In this document: in pieces, positions 1 through 5,083 of the stretch | How the letters are laid out: each line of letters begins with the position of its first letter | How positions within the stretch are numbered: position 1 is the first letter of the stretch | Source of the DNA: Aequorivita sp. | GTDB lineage: Bacteria > Bacteroidota > Bacteroidia > Flavobacteriales > Flavobacteriaceae | Assembly (NCBI GenBank): GCA_020435865.1 | Contig: JAGQYZ010000164.1 | Coordinates: 1 to 5,761, forward strand | Direction of reading: 5' to 3' | DNA length: 5,761 nt | The notes under the pieces: generated by a model | The model's database searches: none | Seen by the model: the letters and a program-made list of their open reading frames with translations, nothing else | What the model was told of the DNA's origin: nothing | Made by a program: the position numbers and the translations under genes

Positions 1-165
1 GTGGTTTGTAGCAAAGGCACTTATATTCGCTCCTTGGCGAATGATTTTGGAAAGGCTTTAAATAATGGCGCGCATCTTTCCGTTTTGCGAAGAACAAGGA
101 TTGGCTGCTTTTCTGTTGAAAATGCTTTAGGGATTGAAGCCTTTGAAAATTCCCTGCCAAGTTAA
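1..165 (+). CDS. truB: tRNA pseudouridine-55 synthase TruB, C-terminal part (5' end outside window)
   Basis: The reading frame is open from base 1 to a TAA stop and encodes the last 54 residues of a TruB-type pseudouridine synthase, which converts U55 to pseudouridine in the T-loop of tRNAs in the cytoplasm. The recognisable part is the conserved block [15 protein letters not shown] (residues 3-17 of the fragment), followed by [20 protein letters not shown], which matches the TruB signature of [10 protein letters not shown], then GA.L..LRRT..G.F. The catalytic aspartate lies upstream, outside the window. The protein ends soon after this core, so it is a short TruB without the long C-terminal PUA extension seen in some bacteria. 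The GTG at base 1 is an internal codon, not a start. The next gene starts about 70 bp downstream on the same strand. The assignment is firm even from a fragment. Confidence 0.93.
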   Translation: MVCSKGTYIRSLANDFGKALNNGAHLSVLRRTRIGCFSVENALGIEAFENSLPS

Positions 166-168
166 AAT

Positions 169-201
169 AACGCTAACACCTTCTTAATTTTCAGCGTTTT
201 T
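169..201 (+). terminator. Possible weak terminator after truB
   Basis: Just after the truB stop, AACGCT (169-174) can pair with AGCGTT (193-198) around an 18-base loop, and the right arm runs into five T residues (197-201). The short stem and long loop make this weak. It could instead be chance in AT-rich DNA. If real, it would separate truB from the TonB-like gene. Confidence 0.3.
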
Positions 202-204
202 ATG

Positions 205-212
205 GAATTTTG
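205..212 (+). promoter_or_regulatory. Candidate Bacteroidota -7 element for the TonB-like gene
   Basis: GAATTTTG matches five of the six fixed positions of the Bacteroidota -7 consensus TAnnTTTG and lies about 25 bases before the preferred ATG at 237. No convincing -33 TTG-type element was found at the usual distance upstream, so this is only a candidate. If it is the promoter, transcription would begin downstream of base 210 and rule out the alternative TTG start there. Confidence 0.2.
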
Positions 213-236
213 CACAAAATTTCGGTACTTGCAATA

Positions 237-962
237 ATGAATTTAAATTATTCATACAGAGCTTTTCTCATAACTTCGTTGCTTACGGGCTGTTTGGTGC
301 TTTTTCTTTTCAGCGTAAAGCTTTCTAAAGAACAAGTACAAAACACGGAAGAAACCTATGACGTGGTTATGGCACCGGAAGAACTCCTTCCTGAAGATCT
401 TGCTATTGCAGAACTAACTCCCGAAAAAGTGAAGGTTGAAACCAACCGTGCTTATAACGAAGCAGAAAAATTCATTTCTTCCATAGAAAATGAAAATCAA
501 GAGGTAACTGAAACCACAGAAGGCAAGCTTCAGGAAATGAATGATGCGTTGGAGAATTCAAAAAATGATAATGGCAAGGGAACTTCAGTAATTACAAAAC
601 CAAAAAAAGAAGAAAAGAAGAAGAAATTTTCTAACAGTGAAAGTGTGAAAGAGGGTGAAGCCGTCGTAAAAAGCGGCAATAAAAACACAACAATCAGTTA
701 TCAATTGGTAAACCGAAGAGATATGGATCTGCCCAATCCAGTCTATACCTGTTATGGTTCTGGGAAAGTGGTTATAAACGTGGAAGTCAATAATTTGGGA
801 AAGGTTGTGAAAAATTCTTACAACAAAACTGCTTCCACAACTTCAAACGAATGTTTGATTGATGCTGCAATGGAATATTCCAAACAAGCACGTTTCAACA
901 CCGATGCATTTAAAGAAAAACAACTTGGCACCATTACTTTTAATTTTCCTGGGCAGCAATAA
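237..962 (+). CDS. Membrane-anchored protein with TonB-like C-terminal domain
   Basis: This encodes about 241 residues from ATG 237. An in-frame TTG at 210 would add nine residues, but the ATG puts a short polar N-terminus directly before the membrane segment and is preferred. Residues ~9-27 form one hydrophobic transmembrane helix (AFLITSLLTGCLVLFLFSV). A long charged periplasmic linker rich in Glu and Lys follows (~30-150), including a KKEEKKKKF run near residue 125. The C-terminal ~75 residues resemble the TonB C-terminal fold: SGKVVINVEVNNLGKVV, then a helix ECLIDAAMEYSKQARF, then a last strand GTITFNF. Two cysteines (C172, C206) lie in this domain and could pair. TonB-type proteins pass proton-motive energy from ExbB/ExbD to outer-membrane receptors. 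Here no exbB/exbD or receptor gene is adjacent, and the usual Pro-rich linker is replaced by a Glu/Lys-rich one, so the energy-transducer role is inferred only from the C-terminal resemblance. It could be a TonB-fold envelope protein of other function. Confidence 0.7.
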   Translation: MNLNYSYRAFLITSLLTGCLVLFLFSVKLSKEQVQNTEETYDVVMAPEELLPEDLAIAELTPEKVKVETNRAYNEAEKFISSIENENQEVTETTEGKLQEMNDALENSKNDNGKGTSVITKPKKEEKKKKFSNSESVKEGEAVVKSGNKNTTISYQLVNRRDMDLPNPVYTCYGSGKVVINVEVNNLGKVVKNSYNKTASTTSNECLIDAAMEYSKQARFNTDAFKEKQLGTITFNFPGQQ

Positions 963-963
963 C

Positions 964-998
964 CAGTATTCAGTACGAAGTGCTCAATAATCAGTAAA
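964..998 (+). repeat. Degenerate heptamer tandem repeat upstream of tag
   Basis: Nearly all of the 43-bp gap between the TonB-like gene and tag can be read as five in-phase 7-bp units: CAGTATT, CAGTACG, AAGTGCT, CAATAAT, CAGTAAA. The consensus is close to CAGTAnT. The array ends seven bases before the tag ATG. The units are diverged, so this may be a decayed microsatellite or chance in AT-rich sequence. Confidence 0.5.
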
Positions 999-1005
999 TA
1001 TAATT

Positions 1006-1575
1006 ATGGATTCAAAAAAAATACGCTGTGGTTGGTGCGGCAATGATCCGCTTTATGTGAAATACCACGATGCCGAGTGGGGCGTGCCAGTTAAAGATGA
1101 CAAAACACTTTTTGAATTTTTAATCCTGGAAACCTTTCAAGCGGGTCTTAGTTGGATTACTATTCTTCGGAAAAGGGAAAATTTTAGAAAAGCTTTTGAC
1201 AATTTCGACTATAAAAAAATTGCGAAATACGATCAATCAAAAATTGATGAATTACTTCAAAATGAAGGAATTATTCGCAATAAATTGAAGGTTCACGCTG
1301 CCGTTACAAATGCACAGCTCTTTATGGAAATTCAAAAGGAATTTGGAAGTTTCAGCAATTACATTTGGGAGTTTGTGAACCACAAACCCATTAAAAATGT
1401 TTGGAAAACACATAAAGATGCACCAGCAACAACTACAGAAAGTGACATCTTGAGCAAAGACCTAAAAAAGCGCGGTTTCAAATTTGTTGGCAGTACCGTT
1501 GTTTATGCCCATATGCAAGCCACGGGAATGGTAAATGACCACATTGAAAGCTGTTTCCGGTATCACGAAGTGTGA
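1006..1575 (+). CDS. tag: DNA-3-methyladenine glycosylase I
   Basis: This is a 189-residue Tag family enzyme, almost the same length as E. coli Tag (187). It excises 3-methyladenine from alkylated DNA and starts base-excision repair in the cytoplasm. The N-terminus RCGWCGNDPLYVKYHDAEWG is the family hallmark. By alignment with E. coli Tag recalled from memory, the zinc-snap ligands are C8, H21, H179 and C183 (E. coli C4, H17, H175, C179), and the base-pocket residues E42 (in LILETFQAGLSW) and W50 match E. coli E38 and W46. The KKRGFKFVGSTVVYAHMQATG block near residue 155 and the VNDHIESC end are also typical. The start is the only sensible ATG before the signature. It lies 43 bp after the TonB-like gene on the same strand, with a 7-bp repeat tract between. 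It converges on a minus-strand gene only 16 bp away, with no clear hairpin between them. The gene looks intact. Confidence 0.97.
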   Translation: MDSKKIRCGWCGNDPLYVKYHDAEWGVPVKDDKTLFEFLILETFQAGLSWITILRKRENFRKAFDNFDYKKIAKYDQSKIDELLQNEGIIRNKLKVHAAVTNAQLFMEIQKEFGSFSNYIWEFVNHKPIKNVWKTHKDAPATTTESDILSKDLKKRGFKFVGSTVVYAHMQATGMVNDHIESCFRYHEV

Positions 1576-1591
1576 TTATTTTAGAAAAGTT

Positions 1592-1921
1592 TTACATTGA
1601 ATTTTTTAAATTAACCGCCGCAACAGCTTTTAAAGCTTGACTATATAGATGGGCAAGTTCAGGATCTGTATTTTTCTCTTCAGAAAATAACTTTTGGAAC
1701 CAAGCCAATGCTTTTCCGTATTCACTTTTAAAGTAGTATGCAGTTGCCAATTTTTTATAAATGAAAGGGGTGCCATAACCTTCCTTCACTACTTGTTCAT
1801 AGACACGAACAACATCAATATCGCTATTGACATCAAATATTTGAAGTTTTGATTGCGAAAAAGAAAAGGTGGAAATACTGGCAAATAAAAAAAATGCAAC
1901 TAGGTTATGCTTTGTAATCAT
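1592..1921 (-). CDS. Small secreted TPR-like protein
   Basis: This encodes about 109 residues from the ATG at 1921. An upstream in-frame ATG at 1972 would add 17 polar residues before the signal peptide and is less likely. The N-terminus, MITKHNLVAFFLFASISTFSFSQ, is a classical signal peptide with probable cleavage near residues 22-24, so the mature protein should be periplasmic or exported. The mature part carries two helical pairs of TPR character: VVRVYEQVVKEGYGTPFIYKKLATAYYFKSEYGKALAWFQKLF, then DPELAHLYSQALKAV. This pattern resembles the N-terminal TPR region of flavobacterial OmpA-family proteins of the PorE type, but it ends right after the 'Y.QALKA' helix, with none of the WD40/CRD/OmpA parts. 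It may be a stand-alone small TPR protein or the remnant of a longer one. There is no internal stop or frameshift in the visible part. It is convergent with tag and follows the deiminase gene on the same strand after ~194 bp. Function unknown. Confidence 0.72.
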   Translation of the reverse strand: MITKHNLVAFFLFASISTFSFSQSKLQIFDVNSDIDVVRVYEQVVKEGYGTPFIYKKLATAYYFKSEYGKALAWFQKLFSEEKNTDPELAHLYSQALKAVAAVNLKNSM

Positions 1922-2115
1922 TATGGGTATTGAGTTTTTCTGAGTAACTAGTTTTAAGGGGAAAAATATCAACGAGGTTTGTCAATCAAAAAAACAAAAA
2001 AAAATTCAATATATCGTTAATAATGAACAATTTAACATAATTGCATCATGCTTTTGTCACAAATAAAAATACCCTCTCTAAATTTTCAGATTTACTGTTG
2101 AATTTTTTAAAGATT
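1922..2115. other. AT-rich intergenic region between the TPR-like and deiminase genes
   Basis: This is 194 bp of very AT-rich DNA with runs of A (about 1987-2004). Minor inverted repeats such as CAATT...AATTG near 2029-2045 and TAAAT...ATTTA near 2080-2096 have only 5-bp stems. It should hold the 3' end of the deiminase transcript and a promoter for the small TPR gene, but I see no convincing terminator or -33/-7 pair. Confidence 0.5.
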
Positions 2116-3864
2116 TTACAACTTAATGACCTTTTTATAAATCTTTCCAAAATCACCTTCAAAAGTTATCAATAGTGTTCCTTGCCAGTTTTCATTTAAA
2201 TCTAAAGTTATTTTTCCGTTCCCGCTTTCCAAATTGGCTTCATATAATTTTTGGCCTAAAAGATTGTGAATTTCTACCTTCACAGGGCCTTGAATTGCAT
2301 TCATATTAAAAGAAACCTTCCCCGTAGTTGGGTTTGGATAAGCCGCTGAAATGTGGTTCTGTGCCCATTCATCCAGTGAAAGATTTTCTACTTGAATGGT
2401 CCAATACCCTTCTGGTGCTACAATGGGGCGGTTTAGTTCTTTTCCAGATATAGCTTTGGCCCAGATGTAATATTCAATATTCACAGGAGTGTTTGGGATG
2501 GTTAAATCTGCTGCCCAATTATCTCCGTTTGAAGGAGCCATCTCAATTTCGTTATAAGTAGTAGCTCCTTCTTCTCGCCAAAAAACTTTTGCCTGAGCTA
2601 CACCTGAAATATGCTTTATCATTGCTTCAATGGTCACTGTGCTGCCAACGTTGGCGTCTTCAATCGGTTGATGCACAATCCAAAGTGGTTCGGCCACGCC
2701 AATGGTGTGCGTAATACAGTGAATGGCTCCTAATAGATTAATAAGGTTTTCACCGGGGTTATCCACATCGATACCAACAATATTATATCCTGGCAACATT
2801 TCTTGATACTTTGCTAATGCTGGTGCATCTACCTCAGGACGATATATAGGCACCATAATGGTTTTATTTACAAAAACTGCATTACTATATGTATTGTATG
2901 GCCCACCCGTATTTGGATAATTGCCGTTTGTGCTTGGCGGTGCATCAATCCATTCTATATGATATGGAGTTCCAAAAGGGGATTGAAAATTATCCAAAAC
3001 ATACTGAATGTTTGCTTCAATCTGCGGTCCATCTGCTACTCCTGGAGGATATTTGCTAACAAGTATGGTTTCTTCATCCAGCAATTTCATGTGCATATCT
3101 ATATGATGGATTTGATCATAGGGAAGTGTATTCATCTTCACAAAACGTTCAATGCCCATATATTCCTGCATAATACCGTCTATTTGGGCTTCGGTTTTTA
3201 CACTTACGCCATAAGGGTTTCCAGCAGCATTTTCATTCAAAATTAATTTTGAGGCAAAAGCGTTGCCCAGACCGTCGCTCATATAATTTCCACCCGTGTT
3301 TACCAAATCGTTAGTACCTGAATTGGTTGTATAAAGTGGGATGCCAGCTTGTGCGGCGTGCGCTATTGGCATCACGTCATCATTTGGGCGTGGGCGGTTG
3401 TAAATCCAATCTGTCAAGGCAAGTTCACCAACATCATCAGAATAGATTGTGTTTCCTGCATAATCACGAATCCAGATACTATCCCAAGGTACATCCAGAA
3501 ATATTACATTGGTAAGGTCTACACCATTGGTGGTTAAATAATTTGATACAGAAGTTTCATTTTGGGTGGTAATCATGACTTTACATTCCTGCACCCCAGC
3601 TTGTACTATTTGCCGAAGTATGTTTGGGTAAGACGGATTCCAAGTTACCAAAAGATATTCCACCTCTTCCCATTCCGCTGCGGCGCGAACCGGGCCAGAA
3701 GGCGGGAGAGAAATTCTGGAGTTTGTAAATTGAAACTCCGAAACCAGGCCTTTCTCTGTTTCGGTGAGGTTGTGTGGAAGATTTGGTTTTTCCTGTGAAA
3801 TGGCGAAGGCGGTTTGCAAAGCCATCAAAAGCACCAAGAGGTATTTTGTGTAGTTATTTTTCAT
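2116..3864 (-). CDS. Secreted PPAD-like arginine deiminase with T9SS sorting domain
   Basis: This 582-residue protein has three parts. Residues 1-24 are a Sec signal peptide (KYLLVLLMALQTAFAISQ). Residues ~55-392 are a guanidino-group-modifying deiminase domain of the agmatine deiminase/PAD_porph family. Residues ~395-491 form an Ig-like domain (VTIEAMIKH...VNIEYYIWAKAISGKE), and ~505-582 a T9SS type A sorting domain (YPNPTTGKVSFN, VKVEIHNLLGQKL, terminal KKVIKL). This is the domain order of P. gingivalis PPAD. By alignment recalled from memory, the active-site residues are D134 (in WIRDY), H254 and D256 (HHIDMH), N328 (YSNAV) and nucleophile C383 (AIHCITH). R157 and R159 in IYNRPRPNDD match PPAD R152/R154, which bind the C-terminal carboxylate of the substrate. 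The expected reaction is hydrolysis of an arginine guanidino group to citrulline plus ammonia on exported or environmental peptides at the cell surface. Databases may label it agmatine deiminase; the export signals and paired arginines argue for a peptide substrate. It lies 70 bp after aat on the same strand. No truncation is seen. Confidence 0.9.
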   Translation of the reverse strand: MKNNYTKYLLVLLMALQTAFAISQEKPNLPHNLTETEKGLVSEFQFTNSRISLPPSGPVRAAAEWEEVEYLLVTWNPSYPNILRQIVQAGVQECKVMITTQNETSVSNYLTTNGVDLTNVIFLDVPWDSIWIRDYAGNTIYSDDVGELALTDWIYNRPRPNDDVMPIAHAAQAGIPLYTTNSGTNDLVNTGGNYMSDGLGNAFASKLILNENAAGNPYGVSVKTEAQIDGIMQEYMGIERFVKMNTLPYDQIHHIDMHMKLLDEETILVSKYPPGVADGPQIEANIQYVLDNFQSPFGTPYHIEWIDAPPSTNGNYPNTGGPYNTYSNAVFVNKTIMVPIYRPEVDAPALAKYQEMLPGYNIVGIDVDNPGENLINLLGAIHCITHTIGVAEPLWIVHQPIEDANVGSTVTIEAMIKHISGVAQAKVFWREEGATTYNEIEMAPSNGDNWAADLTIPNTPVNIEYYIWAKAISGKELNRPIVAPEGYWTIQVENLSLDEWAQNHISAAYPNPTTGKVSFNMNAIQGPVKVEIHNLLGQKLYEANLESGNGKITLDLNENWQGTLLITFEGDFGKIYKKVIKL

Positions 3865-3885
3865 TTGTATAGTGAATTGTGGATT
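3865..3885 (-). repeat. Degenerate heptamer repeat abutting the deiminase start codon
   Basis: On the coding (minus) strand, the 21 bases directly before the deiminase ATG read as three in-phase heptamers: AATCCAC, AATTCAC, TATACAA. The first two differ at one base; the third is more diverged. The tract lies in the 5' leader or promoter zone. With so few units, chance cannot be excluded. Confidence 0.35.
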
Positions 3886-3934
3886 ACGAAGATAAAGTTT
3901 TAAATTATTTTATAGTTACCTGTTTCCCATAAAT

Positions 3935-4576
3935 TTACAACATAAGTAATCCCAAAAAATCCGCTCTCCCAATCTCCTCTGCTCCCAAACTTTCCAAATG
4001 TTCATTATAAATCTGACAATCAATAAGCTTATAGTTTTTGGTTTTTGCATATTCCGAAAGGTGGTAAAAAGCAACTTTTGAAGCATCGCTTACTAAACTA
4101 AACATACTCTCTCCACAAAACACTTTTTTCTGTGGAAGATCAACACCGTAGAGTCCGCCAACCAATTTATCATTTTCCCAAACGGCAACGGAAATGGCAT
4201 TTCCTTCTTTGTGCAAATCAATATAAGCTTCCTGCATTTCTTGGGTTATCCAAGTACCGGGTTGACCTTTCCTCGGAACGTTGGCGCAATTTTTTATGAC
4301 TTCCTCAAAATTTTGGTTGAAGGTAATTTTGAATTTTCCCCTTTTTAAAGTCTTCCGAAGACTTTTGGAAACCTTAAATTTTTCAGGAAACAAAACCATC
4401 CTTGGTTCTGGGCTCCACCACAGAATAGGCTGATCGTCTTCAAACCACGGAAAGATTCCAGAGTTATATGCAAGCAGCAAACGCTTCACTGAAAGATCGC
4501 CACCAATGGCTAACAAACCATCTTCCGTAGCTTCTTCAGGATTTGGAAACCAAAGTTTTTCAGTTAAATAGTGCAT
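3935..4576 (-). CDS. aat: Leucyl/phenylalanyl-tRNA--protein transferase
   Basis: This 213-residue enzyme (214 if the adjacent ATG at 4579 is used; both are plausible) transfers Leu or Phe from aminoacyl-tRNA to the N-terminal Arg or Lys of proteins, marking them for ClpS/ClpAP degradation in the cytoplasm. The family signatures appear in order (numbered from the ATG at 4579): FPNPEEA (11-17), DGLLAIGGDLS (20-30), AYNSGIFPWF (37-46), PILWWSPEPRMV (51-62), TWITQEMQEAY (109-119), LVGGLYGV (139-146), FCGESMFS (154-161) and LIDCQ (185-189). Residues E157, D187 and Q189 match E. coli E156, D186 and Q188 of the catalytic centre. One departure from the family is AISVAVW at 128-134, where AHS(I/V)EVW is usual. 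A strong terminator for the upstream gene lies only about 25 bases before the start, so its promoter must be compact or overlap that hairpin. The deiminase gene follows after 70 bp; I see no functional link between them. Confidence 0.96.
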   Translation of the reverse strand: MHYLTEKLWFPNPEEATEDGLLAIGGDLSVKRLLLAYNSGIFPWFEDDQPILWWSPEPRMVLFPEKFKVSKSLRKTLKRGKFKITFNQNFEEVIKNCANVPRKGQPGTWITQEMQEAYIDLHKEGNAISVAVWENDKLVGGLYGVDLPQKKVFCGESMFSLVSDASKVAFYHLSEYAKTKNYKLIDCQIYNEHLESLGAEEIGRADFLGLLML

Positions 4577-4602
4577 CATTCAAAATTGCTGAAAATTTTC
4601 AC

Positions 4603-4639
4603 ATAAAAAACCTCGAAGAAATTGGTGTTTCTTCGAGGT
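4603..4639 (-). terminator. Intrinsic terminator after the DUF3127 gene
   Basis: A perfect 12-bp inverted repeat, ACCTCGAAGAAA (4610-4621) and TTTCTTCGAGGT (4628-4639), encloses a 6-base loop. On the minus strand the second arm runs straight into a T tract (complement of 4605-4610), as in a Rho-independent terminator. The + strand side lacks a T tract, so it acts in one direction, ending the flavin reductase-DUF3127 transcript. It lies 37 bases past the DUF3127 stop codon and about 25 bases before the aat start. Confidence 0.9.
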
Positions 4640-4675
4640 CATTGTTTAACCATTTACCATGGCATGAACCCTTAG

Positions 4676-5053
4676 CTAAAAGGGAAGATCGTCGTGTTCT
4701 TCTTCGTTATAATCGTTTGCAGGCTCAAAGGCTTCTGCTGGTGGCATTGGAGGCATATCGGCACTTCCAGTTGCTTGAGAAAGATTTTCAACACGCCATC
4801 CTTGGATGCTATTGAAGTACTTGGTTTCGCCCTGCGGGTTTACCCATTCGCGACCGCGAACATTAATACTCACTTTCACGTCCTGCCCTACTTTATAATT
4901 GTTCAACAAATCTGTTTTGTCCTGTACAAATTCAATCAAAATATGCTGTGGATATTGTTCTTCGGTAGTAATTACCATCTCTCGTTTCCTAAAACCGTTG
5001 TTGCCGTAGGTTTTGGTTTCATCTATCATTTTAATTTTTCCTTGTAGTTCCAT
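4676..5053 (-). CDS. DUF3127 OB-fold-like protein with SSB-like acidic tail
   Basis: This 125-residue protein matches my recollection of the Bacteroidota DUF3127 family. Residues 1-90 look like a compact beta-rich OB-type domain: MELQGKIKMI, then FRKREMVITTEEQYPQHILIEFV (21-43), then YKVGQDVKVSINVRGREWV (53-71), then YFNSIQGWRVE (79-89). The pattern of KREMVI, HILIEF and VGQDVKVSINVRGRE resembles single-stranded DNA-binding folds. A Pro/Met/Ala linker (about 91-112, with PPMPP) leads to an acidic tip NEEEHDDLPF (116-125), very like the SSB C-terminal tip (DDDIPF or DDDLPF) that recruits replication and repair proteins. A cytoplasmic ssDNA- or nucleic-acid-binding role is inferred, not shown. 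The start is ATG 5053, 30 bp after the flavin reductase stop on the same strand, suggesting cotranscription; a strong terminator follows the TAG stop. The gene is intact. Confidence 0.85.
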   Translation of the reverse strand: MELQGKIKMIDETKTYGNNGFRKREMVITTEEQYPQHILIEFVQDKTDLLNNYKVGQDVKVSINVRGREWVNPQGETKYFNSIQGWRVENLSQATGSADMPPMPPAEAFEPANDYNEEEHDDLPF

Positions 5054-5056
5054 CGT

Positions 5057-5077
5057 TTTATTGTTTATTCTTTACTG
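5057..5077 (-). repeat. Heptamer tandem repeat upstream of the DUF3127 gene
   Basis: On the minus strand, three in-phase units CAGTAAA, GAATAAA and CAATAAA fill most of the 30-bp gap before the DUF3127 ATG and end three bases from it. Each unit differs from the next by one or two bases. The first unit is identical to the last unit of the array before tag. The tract is short and AT-rich, so the reading is tentative. Confidence 0.4.
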
Positions 5078-5083
5078 TTATTT

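Noticed and set aside
210..236. TTG start at 210 for the TonB-like gene
   Set aside because: The ATG at 237 sits directly before the membrane helix, and a possible -7 element at 205-212 would overlap the TTG.
1576..1591. Bidirectional terminator between convergent tag and the TPR-like gene
   Set aside because: The 16-bp gap and its flanks form no stem longer than about four pairs.
2043..2051. GCATCATGC palindrome in the 1922-2115 gap as an operator or hairpin
   Set aside because: Only four paired bases around a single-base centre; too short to claim a site or a terminator.
2959..3246. Plus-strand open frames inside the deiminase gene (also 3327-3515, 3349-3537, 3562-3798)
   Set aside because: They lie wholly antisense to a well-conserved long gene and show no recognisable domain or start context.
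2116..4576. A joint arginine system linking Aat (N-terminal Arg recognition) and the deiminase (Arg to citrulline)
   Set aside because: Aat works in the cytoplasm, whereas the deiminase carries a signal peptide and T9SS export domain. Adjacency alone, with a 70-bp gap, does not support a shared pathway.
4694..5047. Plus-strand open frames antisense to DUF3127 and the flavin reductase (also 4543-4815, 5013-5300, 5239-5427, 5502-5741)
   Set aside because: The opposite strand carries conserved families across the same span; the antisense translations are low-complexity and resemble nothing.
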